DNA from: Hallerella sp964587155
GTDB lineage: Bacteria > Fibrobacterota > Fibrobacteria > Fibrobacterales > Fibrobacteraceae
DNA length: 64,000 nt
Reading direction: 5' to 3'
Assembly: GCA_964587155.1 (NCBI GenBank)
Contig: CAZPKF010000001.1
Location: forward strand, 173,263 to 237,262
In this document: piece after piece, positions 44,369-52,572 of the stretch
Layout of the letters: every line of letters starts with the position of its first letter
Position numbering within the stretch: the stretch's first letter is position 1
Translations under genes and position numbers: made by a program
Notes under the pieces: generated by a model
The model's database searches: none
What the model was told of the DNA's origin: nothing
Seen by the model: only the letters and a program-made list of their open reading frames with translations

Positions 44369-45052
44369 CTACACTTCCGTTGTTGCGTCTTGCATCATGA
44401 AATGAATATCCGAAATTCCGGGGACAGAAGTCAGTTCTTTGAGAACTTCGTTTGCGGGGCGGTTTCTGCGCAGCCGAACTTGATAGGCGACATCAATGCG
44501 TTCCCCACCATCAACTTCGCGCATGGTGATGAGGACGAATGTTTTGATATTCGCCCGCATGACCTTTTCCAATTTTTCCCGGGCGGCGGAATCATTTGGC
44601 ATGGCGAAGCGCAGCATTCCATCGAAAAAGTTTTTGGTTCCCAGTCCAGAGCGGGAAAGGATAAATGCGATTAGGCAAAAGGCGAAAGTGCCTCCTGCGG
44701 CAATTCCCCAGGCGAATACGCCACAGCCGATGCCCGCTCCGAGTGCAGCGAACAGGAACATGATGTCCCGTGGATCTTTGAAGCTTGTCCGGAAACGGAC
44801 AATGGACAATGCACCGAGCATTCCGAGTCCGCGTCCGACATTGTCTCCGATGGCCTGCATGACGGTTGCTGCGACAACGGAACTCAGCACCAGAGCTTGC
44901 ACGAAGTTCCTAGAATACGAAAGTCCGAGAAAGGTGTGTTCGTAGGTAAATCCGATGGCTGTGGAACAGACAAATGCGAGCAGCAGCGTGTAAGCCATTG
45001 TAATGAGAGTGGGATATGCCGTGCTGGACTGGACTGTGAGAAGATCTAGCAT
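44369..45052 (-). CDS. DUF4956 membrane protein
   Basis: A 227-residue protein with about four membrane helices in the first 140 residues and a soluble ACT-like C-terminal domain (VAYQVRLRRNRPANEVLKEL). The family signature GRGLGMLGALSIVRFRTSFK with KDPRD follows the second helix. The start at 45052 (MLDLLTV) is preferred because GGAG lies 6 bases upstream and the helices begin soon after; an in-frame codon at 45106 is less likely. DUF4956 genes often sit beside VTC-domain genes; the biochemical role is unknown. It is the first gene of the minus-strand operon. Confidence 0.88.
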   Translation of the reverse strand: MLDLLTVQSSTAYPTLITMAYTLLLAFVCSTAIGFTYEHTFLGLSYSRNFVQALVLSSVVAATVMQAIGDNVGRGLGMLGALSIVRFRTSFKDPRDIMFLFAALGAGIGCGVFAWGIAAGGTFAFCLIAFILSRSGLGTKNFFDGMLRFAMPNDSAAREKLEKVMRANIKTFVLITMREVDGGERIDVAYQVRLRRNRPANEVLKELTSVPGISDIHFMMQDATTEV

Positions 45053-45190
45053 GAAGACTCCAAATATTTCTGCCTTGAAATTAGATTCAAGATTGGATTT
45101 TTGCACTAAAATTAAAGTTAAAAGATGGGAACAAAACGCTGAATAAGGGCAAAATCGTTGTCACTGGGAACTTTTGACCCTTTTTGTAAA

Positions 45191-45222
45191 AAAAGAGGAT
45201 TTCTTTTGAAAATCCTCTTTTG
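45191..45222 (-). terminator. Terminator after nhaA
   Basis: Inverted repeat AAAAGAGGATTT (45191-45202) and AAATCCTCTTTT (45210-45221) with a seven-base loop. On the minus strand it is followed by further T, as expected downstream of nhaA. It lies in the spacer before the VTC operon and probably insulates it. Confidence 0.8.
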
Positions 45223-45266
45223 CTTTAGAATGTTTTGGGTGAAAATTTTGTTTTCACTCGTTCCTT

Positions 45267-46634
45267 TCACTGAAGGTCCGAAGGTTGTTCTGGCTTTGAA
45301 ACAATGCGCATATAGAGAATGCCGAGAATCGCCGAGGCGAAACTTCCCGACAAGATGCCAACCTTGGCTCCGGCGAGGAATGTTGCGTGGGCTGGGTCAG
45401 CAAAGGCCAGTCCTGCCACGAAAAGGGACATGGTGAATCCGATGCCTGCCAACATGCCGCCGCCGAGAAGAATCTTCCAGTTTACGCCAGAAGGCAATTT
45501 ACAAAGGCCAAACTTGATGGAGAAGAACGAAACGAGGAAAATGCCGAGCGGCTTTCCGATAATCAGACCCAGGGCGACAGAGAGCGTGACAAGGCTTACT
45601 GCCGAAGGTTCGATGATGACGCCTGCGTTGGCTAAAGCGAAGAGCGGCATAATGACAAAATTGACCCAAGGTTGCAAATGTGTAATCAAGCGTTCTTGCA
45701 GGGAGCCGCTTTCGCGGGAAGCATGGCGCAAGGCATCCAAAACATCTTTGCGCTGGTCGTTTGTCATGGGACGGTTGTCCTTGACTGCTTCGCCTACGGT
45801 AACAATCAATTTGTCCATATATTTTGGGGCGACAATCGGGGTCACGGGGGCGAGAAGGCCGATGATGACACCGCAAATGGTCGGATGGACTCCACTTTGC
45901 ACAAAGCAGAACCAAGAGATGAGGGCTAAGAAGCCGTGGACGAAAAGGTTGCGGATTCCCAAGCGGAACGAAAGCCATGTGAGGAAAAGGAAAATGGCGG
46001 CAACACCCAAGGAAGCCCATTCGACACCACTCGAATAGCCGACGGCGACAACGATAATAGAGCCGATATCGTCAGCAATGGCGAGAGTTAAAATCATGAC
46101 GCGAAGACCGTGGGGAATCCGGGAACCTAAAAGCGCCATACAGCCAACGGTAAAAGCGATGTCCGTCGCCATGGGAATGCCCCATCCGTGATGCGCTTCA
46201 GCCGGGCAAAAACCCAAGTAAATCAAAGCGGGGAAAATCATGCCGCCAACGGCAGCGAGAATCGGGAGCAGCGCTTTCCTGAAATCGCGAAGCTCGCCAT
46301 GGACCATTTCTCCTTTGACCTCGAGTCCAACCGAAAAGAAGAACAATGTCATCAGTGCATCGTTTACGAACCATGCCAGAGTAGGCGTATGTCCGGTGGC
46401 GTGTTCCAAAGCCTTGGAAATGCTATACGGGCCAATGGTGAAATCAAACGGGAGATGCCAAAAAGTGTTGTAGGTGCTCGGCGAAAGATTCGCCCAAATG
46501 AGAGCTATTGCCGTAATGGCGATGAGGCTTATGCCCGCCGTAGTTTCTATTTTCAAAAAACGTTGAACGGGTGCGACGAATTTGTCAATTTTTGCGCCAG
46601 GAACTCTTGCGCCAAGAACTTCTTTTGCTGCCAT
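45267..46634 (-). CDS. nhaA: Na+/H+ antiporter NhaA
   Basis: A 455-residue inner-membrane antiporter with about twelve helices. Key parts are FFFSVGLEVKGEMVHGEL, VGGMIFPALIYLGF, PMATDIAFTVGCMALLG (first essential Asp) and LAIADDIGSIIVVAVGYSS, whose paired Asp-Asp bind Na+ and H+. The second half shows PLFALANAGVII and GKPLGIFLVSFFS. The ATG at 46634 follows AAAGGA at the right distance; a TTG ten codons upstream is rejected. The protein is longer than E. coli NhaA (388) mainly by loops and an extended C-terminus. It is flanked by terminators on both sides, so it is monocistronic. Confidence 0.95.
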   Translation of the reverse strand: MAAKEVLGARVPGAKIDKFVAPVQRFLKIETTAGISLIAITAIALIWANLSPSTYNTFWHLPFDFTIGPYSISKALEHATGHTPTLAWFVNDALMTLFFFSVGLEVKGEMVHGELRDFRKALLPILAAVGGMIFPALIYLGFCPAEAHHGWGIPMATDIAFTVGCMALLGSRIPHGLRVMILTLAIADDIGSIIVVAVGYSSGVEWASLGVAAIFLFLTWLSFRLGIRNLFVHGFLALISWFCFVQSGVHPTICGVIIGLLAPVTPIVAPKYMDKLIVTVGEAVKDNRPMTNDQRKDVLDALRHASRESGSLQERLITHLQPWVNFVIMPLFALANAGVIIEPSAVSLVTLSVALGLIIGKPLGIFLVSFFSIKFGLCKLPSGVNWKILLGGGMLAGIGFTMSLFVAGLAFADPAHATFLAGAKVGILSGSFASAILGILYMRIVSKPEQPSDLQ

Positions 46635-46664
46635 TGCGATTCCTTTGGTCGAAGTGTGTGCCAA

Positions 46665-46698
46665 ATTTAAAAAAGTTCCACGATTTCGTGGAACTTTT
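46665..46698 (-). terminator. Terminator after the PRPP synthetase gene
   Basis: Thirteen-base perfect repeat AAAAGTTCCACGA (46671-46683) and TCGTGGAACTTTT (46686-46698), two-base loop. On the minus strand the stem is followed by a T run. It lies 31 bases after the stop of the upstream gene. Confidence 0.88.
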
Positions 46699-46728
46699 GA
46701 ACCGTAGAATAAACGGTTTTGTCGGAAA

Positions 46729-47895
46729 TCAATACATGTGCGGAGGCGGCCAACGCGGATTTTTGGAGCTCATGTCCACTTTGTAAAAGTTCTTGTCGAA
46801 GCGACCATCGTCTTCTCCGTAAAGTCGCATCACGTAGCGAGACATCCATTTGGCCAATTTCAACACGGTGAGCTTGTGACGCAAACGGCCTTGGCAGTCG
46901 CGGTTCATAATGTCCGGCAGCGTGCTTGTGGTGAGAATCTCATCAATAGAGGGGCTGTTCAGTTTCTCGCGGGCTTCCGGACTGGAGTTGAAATGTGTCA
47001 CACAGAAACAAACTCGGTTGGGATTTCCTGTTTTCAAATAGTCGCAGCAACGTACGATGGTGGAGCCTGTGCGGACCATATCGTCGAAAACAATGACATC
47101 CTTGCCCTTCAAGTAATCCAAGGTAACTTCGCTTTCCGGGCTGAGCGACATGCTGACTTCCCGTTCGCCCGTGCGGACCTTGCTCATGATGACGCGCTTG
47201 CATCTGGGGAGTTGGAGCGCATCGAACATGGCGTTGACGAACGGCGTTGCGCCTTTATCCGGGGCGACGATGACCAAATTGTCTCCGTCTTTGCCTGTTT
47301 GAACAAAATTGGAAGTTTTTATGTAATGCGCGTATACTTCCGTGGGAATCATGTTGTGGAAATGTCCATCGAAAATATCGCAGTAAAGATTTTGGACTTT
47401 GACCGAATGGTTGTGGACCGTAATGACGGAATCTACGCCGGCGGCTTTCAACAACTGGGCGTAGAGCATTGCCGTAAACGGTTGGCCGTCGAATTTTTTC
47501 AAATCCGAAGTCGGACGGTCTTTTTCTAGTTCGCCGATGCGGTGCGCTCCGCGGTCTTGGGCGCTGTAAAAAAGATCCGGTTCCATAAGAACGACGCTTT
47601 CTGCTCCGTTTTCTTTGGCGGCTCGGGCCAAAATGCAGGCGCGCATTGCCAAGTCATTGCGGCTCAATCCGTGAGAAGTCGAAGAGCAAATGAGGACAAT
47701 CTTGCCTTTGAGACGCTTGCCGATATTTTCGTCATCGAAAACGTCTAGCATGTAGCGGGGGCAAAATTCGGTGTTCGCGTAAGTTTTCAGCGAAACCGTG
47801 TCAGAGATATCTTCCCGAAGCCCGATGTATTGAGCAATGTCAATGGCGAACGGGTCATCCGTGAAAGTTCCAGTCACTATGAATCGGTCTTGCAT
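46729..47895 (-). CDS. prs: Ribose-phosphate pyrophosphokinase-like protein, divergent
   Basis: A 388-residue protein of the PRPP-synthetase fold, longer than the usual 310-320. The N-terminal half has the SSTSHGLSRNDLAMRACIL region (Prs: N-D-x-L-M-E-L) and YSAQDRGAHRIGE. TVHNHSVKVQNLY stands for the DLHxxQIQGFF motif and LVIVAPDKGA for V-SPDxGG. The PRPP loop reads VIVFDDMVRTGSTI, where classical Prs has DDMIDTAGT; this resembles the PRPP-site of phosphoribosyltransferases. About 55 extra C-terminal residues follow. It may be the housekeeping enzyme of this phylum or a specialised paralogue. No other Prs is in the window. Confidence 0.8.
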   Translation of the reverse strand: MQDRFIVTGTFTDDPFAIDIAQYIGLREDISDTVSLKTYANTEFCPRYMLDVFDDENIGKRLKGKIVLICSSTSHGLSRNDLAMRACILARAAKENGAESVVLMEPDLFYSAQDRGAHRIGELEKDRPTSDLKKFDGQPFTAMLYAQLLKAAGVDSVITVHNHSVKVQNLYCDIFDGHFHNMIPTEVYAHYIKTSNFVQTGKDGDNLVIVAPDKGATPFVNAMFDALQLPRCKRVIMSKVRTGEREVSMSLSPESEVTLDYLKGKDVIVFDDMVRTGSTIVRCCDYLKTGNPNRVCFCVTHFNSSPEAREKLNSPSIDEILTTSTLPDIMNRDCQGRLRHKLTVLKLAKWMSRYVMRLYGEDDGRFDKNFYKVDMSSKNPRWPPPHMY

Positions 47896-48038
47896 CCGGG
47901 GATTCCTTTTTGAGTATCCGCAAAGATAAAAAAGAGAAGTGTTCTTGGCTAAGGAAATTTAGGGGAAGATGGGAAAACGGATTCTCTTTGAATGCGGATA
48001 GATAGGAATCCATCCGCACAACAAAGATTTGCCATCGA

Positions 48039-49106
48039 TTATTTCTGCAAATTCATGCTGGCATTTGCTGCACCATAAAGGCTGATGCTGTAGTCCTTGA
48101 TGATGTAAACGGGAACTTTTTTGAGCAGCGGCAAAATATTCGGATTGTAATTCTGTTCAAAGAATTGCATGAACAGATTGTCCCCAACGAGCCAACGCAA
48201 ATCTTTTTGCATGGCGCCGCCGGCAAGGTAGAATCCGCCAAACGGCAAGAACAGGGCGCACATGTCGCTTGCGTAACGGGCTAGCATTTTAACCCAAAGC
48301 CGCATCATTTCGGCGGCAACTGGGTCAGTATCGCTGGCGCGGCTGATGTATTTGGGACGGTCGCCGGCTTCCGTTTCTTCAATTTTTTTGAACGCTTCAT
48401 TTTGTGGAACGCCGCGGGAATCGCGCCACCATTCGTACATATTGGCAAGGCCTTGTCCAGCGCAAAGAGGTTCGACGCCGGGAACGCATCCGATTTTTGC
48501 CTGCATATAATCGCGAAATTCCTGCGAGTCTTTGTCGAATGGGGCAAAGGTGATGTGTCCGCCTTCAGAACTGGCCGGAATGTATTTTTCTCCATCAAAT
48601 GCCAAAAAAGAGATTCCCATTCCGGTTCCCGGTCCGATGACGGCTTTGGTCGCCGGTTTGGATTCCGGCAGGGAACCGTCGAGGTGGGGCATCTTGTAAA
48701 TTTGCTGTGGATCGTCAACGTTTAGCGTTGGAATGCCGTAGCTGATGGCGATGAAGTCATTGATGACCAAAACGGGAATGCCAAGTTTTGTCGACAAATC
48801 GTTTCCGTCCACTTTCCAGTTGAGATTTGTCATGGTGCATTTGTTGTCAGAAACGGGACCTGCCGCGCTGATGCAACAATGGCTGGGCTTCAAATCCGGC
48901 CGTTTTTCCAAAGCGATGCGAATGGTTTCTGCGATAGGAGCTTCTAGACCGTCGATTTTTCCAGAGGCGTAATCGGCTTTCATAATTAAAGTGAAAACGC
49001 CTTTTTGGCAGGCGACAAGTCCTAAATTCGTATTTGTCCCCCCGATGTCGATAGCTAAGACCAGTCTGTCGAATTTCGCTTCGGGGTTGCACCATTTCAG
49101 TTCCAT
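48039..49106 (-). CDS. glk: Glucokinase
   Basis: A 355-residue ATP-dependent sugar kinase of the Glk (not ROK) family. LVLAIDIGGTNTNLGLV is the phosphate-binding loop, INDFIAISYGIP holds the catalytic Asp, GPGTGMGISFL and EGGHITFAPFD are the family blocks, and LAGGAMQKDL lies near the end. The start at 49106 follows GGAG 6 bases away; a TTG 7 codons earlier is rejected. It phosphorylates glucose entering as free sugar, the expected route for a cellulose degrader that lacks a glucose PTS (inference). It stands alone on the minus strand, divergent from hpf. Confidence 0.93.
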   Translation of the reverse strand: MELKWCNPEAKFDRLVLAIDIGGTNTNLGLVACQKGVFTLIMKADYASGKIDGLEAPIAETIRIALEKRPDLKPSHCCISAAGPVSDNKCTMTNLNWKVDGNDLSTKLGIPVLVINDFIAISYGIPTLNVDDPQQIYKMPHLDGSLPESKPATKAVIGPGTGMGISFLAFDGEKYIPASSEGGHITFAPFDKDSQEFRDYMQAKIGCVPGVEPLCAGQGLANMYEWWRDSRGVPQNEAFKKIEETEAGDRPKYISRASDTDPVAAEMMRLWVKMLARYASDMCALFLPFGGFYLAGGAMQKDLRWLVGDNLFMQFFEQNYNPNILPLLKKVPVYIIKDYSISLYGAANASMNLQK

Positions 49107-49336
49107 AAAAACTCCGTTTTTGCTCAAATATATCCATTTTTTTGAAATATGTACGCCCGAAATTCCGCATGGGCGGCAGATGCTCTGTTGGGAATGTCCA
49201 ATGAGCGGGAAATGCGGCTAAAGCAAAAAAAATTCTTTAAAATCGTTCTTTTTTGAAAAAGAAAGATGTATATCCTTTGAAAAGGAGAGTTGAAAAATTC
49301 TCCATTGACAGTTCACCCTTAACCGGAAGGTTCGAT
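49107..49336. other. Divergent promoter region between glk and hpf
   Basis: About 230 bases without a supported gene. It is AT-rich around 49205-49270, as expected for promoters firing both ways, but I could not fix -10 and -35 boxes with confidence. A cysteine-rich plus-strand stretch ending at 49221 lacks a start codon. Confidence 0.4.
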
Positions 49337-49666
49337 ATGGAAGTTCAAATTTCTGCCCGTCATTGCACAATTTCTGACACACTTCAGGCGTCTTTGAAAG
49401 ACGAAGTGGATGCGCTCGGCAAATTCTATCCGAACATCACCGCCGCATCCATTGTTTTGGACCGGGAAAGCGATCTTGTCCGTCACTGTGAAATTACGTT
49501 GAATGTCAAAGGCTCTGTCGTCGTCGCTTCCGCGACAGAAGAAAACATGGGCAAGGCGATTGATTCGGCCCTTGAACGTGCCAAAGTGCAACTCAAGAAA
49601 ACTAATGAGAAGCAAAAGGCGCATCAGGCAGAATCTATTGCGAATGTAACAGCCTCGCAAAACTAA
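49337..49666 (+). CDS. hpf: Ribosome hibernation promoting factor (short HPF)
   Basis: A 109-residue sigma-54 modulation/YfiA-type protein. MEVQISARHCTISDTLQAS opens the fold, LDRESDLVRHCEITLNVKG gives the middle strands and ATEENMGKAIDSALERAKVQLKK the last helix. The short length means it lacks the C-terminal dimerisation domain of long HPF. The start at 49337 is supported by AAGG 11 bases before it and by the canonical N-terminus. It is two bases from hprK, a pairing that echoes the proteobacterial rpoN-hpf-ptsN-hprK cluster. Confidence 0.92.
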   Translation: MEVQISARHCTISDTLQASLKDEVDALGKFYPNITAASIVLDRESDLVRHCEITLNVKGSVVVASATEENMGKAIDSALERAKVQLKKTNEKQKAHQAESIANVTASQN

Positions 49667-49668
49667 AC

Positions 49669-50697
49669 TTGACCTATCACGCATTTGACAATTTGGATAT
49701 CAAGCGCCGAGCCTCGTGCCCGGTTCTTGATTTTTATAGGCACTTCCGGCAAAAACTGAAACTTTCGCTTCATACGCCGGAATCTTCGCTGCGAACGCAT
49801 TTGACCCATATAGGCATTCTTCGACCCGGGCTTGCGATGTCCGGATTCCTATCGGTTTACAATCCGGATCAAATCCAGATGATAGGCTCTACGGAATGGA
49901 GTTTTTTGGAAGATGCGGGCGCGGAAGAACGCGCAAAGATTTTTGAACGCCTATCGGGATACACTTCTCCTCTTTGGGTTTTGACTCATAATTTGCCACC
50001 GCACAAAGAACTTTGTGAAATGTGTTCTCGGCAAAATGTTCCGCTGATGACGACGGAACTTTCGACTTTTGATTTTGCCAAAGAGACGCAGCGGTTCTTG
50101 GAACAATTCTTTGCTTCTTATACTTCTGTTCACGCGAGCCTTGTCGATGTTTACGGCGTGGGAATGCTTTATGTCGGCGACAGCAATGTGGGAAAATCAG
50201 AATGTGTTTTGGATTTGGTGGAACGCGGGCACCGTCTGGTTGCCGATGATTCGGTCCGCATTACTCGTTTGGGCGACTTGCTGGTGGGACGTTCGGAATC
50301 TTTGCTCAAACATCACATGGAAATCCGCGGAATCGGCATAATCGATGTGCGGTCCATGTTTGGAATTTCCTCCGTGCGCCGCAAAAAGAAGATTGAAGTT
50401 GTCATTGAACTAGAACCGTGGCGGCAGGGAGTCAGTTATGATCGCACGGGGCTTTCGCACTCGTATGAGCGGATTTTGGGAGTTAAAGTTCCCAAGGTTC
50501 TAATTCCGGTTGCTCCGGGTAAAAGTTTGACTGTGATCTCCGAAGTAATCGCGATGAATACTCTGATGAAAATTAATGGAGTTGATTCGGCGAAAGAATT
50601 TAACAAGGCGTTGATGAAAGCCATTCAAGACAAGGCTTCGGGAGTATCTGGCGATGATGGATTTGATGAAGTTTTAAACGGATCGGCGTATGAATAG
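49669..50697 (+). CDS. hprK: HPr kinase/phosphorylase
   Basis: A 342-residue bifunctional enzyme that phosphorylates HPr on Ser46. The catalytic domain has Walker A VGDSNVGKSECVLDL (about residue 170), HRLVADDSVRITR and MEIRGIGIIDVRSMFG, the HprK signature. The N-terminal half (LRPGLAMSGFLSVYNPDQIQ, HNLPPHKEL) is complete. Start is TTG at 49669, two bases after hpf. No HPr or other PTS gene is in the window. In Gram-negatives with incomplete PTS, HprK is thought to regulate rather than transport. Confidence 0.93.
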   Translation: MTYHAFDNLDIKRRASCPVLDFYRHFRQKLKLSLHTPESSLRTHLTHIGILRPGLAMSGFLSVYNPDQIQMIGSTEWSFLEDAGAEERAKIFERLSGYTSPLWVLTHNLPPHKELCEMCSRQNVPLMTTELSTFDFAKETQRFLEQFFASYTSVHASLVDVYGVGMLYVGDSNVGKSECVLDLVERGHRLVADDSVRITRLGDLLVGRSESLLKHHMEIRGIGIIDVRSMFGISSVRRKKKIEVVIELEPWRQGVSYDRTGLSHSYERILGVKVPKVLIPVAPGKSLTVISEVIAMNTLMKINGVDSAKEFNKALMKAIQDKASGVSGDDGFDEVLNGSAYE

Positions 50698-51607
50698 TAA
50701 AATTTCCGGTTATGGAAACAAACGGATGTTTTTGGGCGTTTTGCTGCTCTTGTCCGGGATTTTTTTCCTTTGGTATTGGTTTCATCCCCTGAGTCCGCAT
50801 AACGAGCGACTTGCTTATGTTGCCGTTTTTGACGAGGTGGGACCTCTAGCTAAGGGAAATAACGTTAAAGTGGGCGGAATTCCCAAGGGGCGCATTCTCC
50901 ATGTGCAAAAAACGGATTCTTGTATTTACGTCAAATTTGAAATGACTTCGGATTTTCGTTTGCCCAAGGATTCCCGTTTGCATTTTGCTTCGGCTGGTTT
51001 TTTGGGAAATAGGGAACTTTGGGTGGACATGGGAACTTCGCCGGAATTTTTTGCAAGTGGCGACACCGTTTTGAATGCGGTTTTTGATAAGGGATTGAAT
51101 ACGGCGCGGGGAGATTTGGATGCGGCGATGCGGGACTTAGCGGAAATTTCGGGCGTAGTCTCCGGATTTTTGGACTCGTTGGAAAAAGGCTCTGTTGGAA
51201 AACAGGGTGGCCGGATTCTTCAAAAAGGAAAAAGGCTGCTTGCGGAAATGGGCGGAGATGCGGAATCTTGGAAAAGAGATGTTTCCCATTTGATGGAAGA
51301 GCTTTCCCAAACGGCAGACAAATTGGATCAATCGCTAGATGAAATTGTCAATCAAGTAGATTCTACCAGGGACAGTGGAGAAAAGCTCGTTTTGCAATTG
51401 GAACAGTTGCAGAAATCCGTTGAAACTCTTTGTGGAATGTGGAACGAAATTCTTGTGCAGTTGCGCGGAGATGATAATTCGGCAGGGTTGCTGCTGCAGA
51501 AAGGCGGAGAGGTTTCTCAAAAGCTGAAAACGGTGCAATCCGGTGCAACAGCCCTTTTGGAAAGTGTAAAAAAGAACGGCTTGCCGTTGAATGTCGATTT
51601 CTTTTAA
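50690..51607 (+). CDS. MlaD/MCE-domain protein
   Basis: A 305-residue protein with one N-terminal membrane helix (about residues 13-30, MFLGVLLLLSGIFFLWYW), a single MCE domain (about 40-118, YVAVFDEVGPLAKGNNVKVG, then GFLGNRELWVDMG) and a long coiled-coil C-terminus (about 135-300). It resembles MlaD-like parts of lipid transport systems. It overlaps hprK by eight bases. MlaE-type permease and ATPase genes are not adjacent, so they must be elsewhere. Confidence 0.85.
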   Translation: MNSKISGYGNKRMFLGVLLLLSGIFFLWYWFHPLSPHNERLAYVAVFDEVGPLAKGNNVKVGGIPKGRILHVQKTDSCIYVKFEMTSDFRLPKDSRLHFASAGFLGNRELWVDMGTSPEFFASGDTVLNAVFDKGLNTARGDLDAAMRDLAEISGVVSGFLDSLEKGSVGKQGGRILQKGKRLLAEMGGDAESWKRDVSHLMEELSQTADKLDQSLDEIVNQVDSTRDSGEKLVLQLEQLQKSVETLCGMWNEILVQLRGDDNSAGLLLQKGGEVSQKLKTVQSGATALLESVKKNGLPLNVDFF

Positions 51608-51623
51608 AGGAAAATCTGTTTTT

Positions 51624-52214
51624 ATGGAATTATTCGAAGCGATACTTTCTCGGCGCAGCACTCGCCGTTATCGGCAAATTCCCGTGGAGCGGGAAAAATT
51701 GGAAAAGGTGCTTGAAGCGGGCCGTTTTGCGCCCAGCGGCGGCAATAATCAAAGTTGTCATTTTTTAGTGGTTCAGAAACCAGAAGTCCTTCGGAATTTG
51801 ATTTTTTTGGTTGAGAAAGCATTCGCCAAAATGGAACTTCATGAGGGTTTGTATAAAAGCTTGAAAAATTCCATTGAAAAGTCCCAGAAAGGCGGTTACG
51901 TTTTTTGTTACGATGCCCCGGTGCTCATCATTGTCGTCAATCAGAAAGATTATGGGAACGCTATGGCGGACTCTGCTTGTGCCATCGAAAATATGATGCT
52001 CGAAGCGAATGCGCTGGATTTGGGCAGCTGTTGGATAAATCAGCTCCGCTGGCTTTCTGAAGAACCGTCTTTGGTGGATTATTTGCAGAGTTTGGGAATG
52101 CGTCCCGAAGAACGCGTTTACGGTTCAGTCGTTGTCGGGTATCCGGATTCCGAAAGCGGAATGCCTGTGCGAAAACCGTTGGAGCGCAAGGGAAACGAAG
52201 TGTTGTGGATTTGA
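51624..52214 (+). CDS. Nitroreductase-family flavoprotein
   Basis: A 196-residue FMN-dependent oxidoreductase. LFEAILSRRSTRRYRQIPV and AGRFAPSGGNNQSCHFLVVQ are the classical N-terminal FMN-binding blocks, GNAMADSACAIENMMLEANA the central helix and GLGSC-type LDLGSCWINQL the substrate loop, with VYGSVVVGYPDS near the end. The start at 51624 gives the standard MELFEAIL opening. Substrate is unknown. It follows the MCE gene by 16 bases on the same strand and is closed by a hairpin. Confidence 0.9.
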   Translation: MELFEAILSRRSTRRYRQIPVEREKLEKVLEAGRFAPSGGNNQSCHFLVVQKPEVLRNLIFLVEKAFAKMELHEGLYKSLKNSIEKSQKGGYVFCYDAPVLIIVVNQKDYGNAMADSACAIENMMLEANALDLGSCWINQLRWLSEEPSLVDYLQSLGMRPEERVYGSVVVGYPDSESGMPVRKPLERKGNEVLWI

Positions 52215-52246
52215 CGCGGTTTTTGCCGAATCCTTTTAAAACAACT

Positions 52247-52269
52247 AACCCCGATGAAACATCGGGGTT
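52247..52269. terminator. Bidirectional terminator between nitroreductase and small acidic gene
   Basis: Ten-base perfect stem AACCCCGATG (52247-52256) and CATCGGGGTT (52260-52269), loop AAA. T-rich sequence lies on both flanks (GAGCTTTTGAATTTT on plus; AGTTGTTTT on minus), so it can serve both converging transcripts. Confidence 0.8.
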
Positions 52270-52292
52270 GAGCTTTTGAATTTTCCTTGGAA

Positions 52293-52427
52293 TTATTTTT
52301 CGTCCATCCACCAAGAACCGGCATCTTCGTCGTCTTGGGCAAATTTGGTTGAAAAATCTTGATTCCAAGAATCTTCTTCCGTTTCGAGCGCACGCTCTGC
52401 TCGGAAGTCTGTGTTTTTTTCTTTCAT
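52293..52427 (-). CDS. Small acidic protein, 44 residues, unknown
   Basis: A short gene beginning MKEKNTDFRAERALETEEDS and ending DEDAGSWWMDEK. Support: AAGGAGAT eight bases before the ATG, one of the best ribosome sites in the window; a strong hairpin terminator 24 bases after the stop; and a 145-base spacer upstream that separates it from the divergent GroES-like gene. The product is soluble, strongly acidic (14 Asp/Glu in the last 30 residues) and has a Trp pair near the end. I do not recognise a family. A longer in-frame open stretch upstream overlaps the GroES-like gene and is rejected. Confidence 0.65.
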   Translation of the reverse strand: MKEKNTDFRAERALETEEDSWNQDFSTKFAQDDEDAGSWWMDEK

Positions 52428-52572
52428 TGTATCTCCTTGCCGAGGTTGTCTTCCCGGCGGTTTTGTCTTCTTTTTTAAGCAGACGCTAACATTATACATA
52501 AAAATTGGGAAAAGGCAAGCAGGTTTGGATAAAAATAGGGAAAATTCGATGTAAAATTCTATTTTTAAAGCT

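Noticed and set aside
49149..49221. Cysteine-rich plus-strand stretch ending in CPMSGKCG between glk and hpf
   Set aside because: No usable start codon outside the antisense glk region; short and unsupported.
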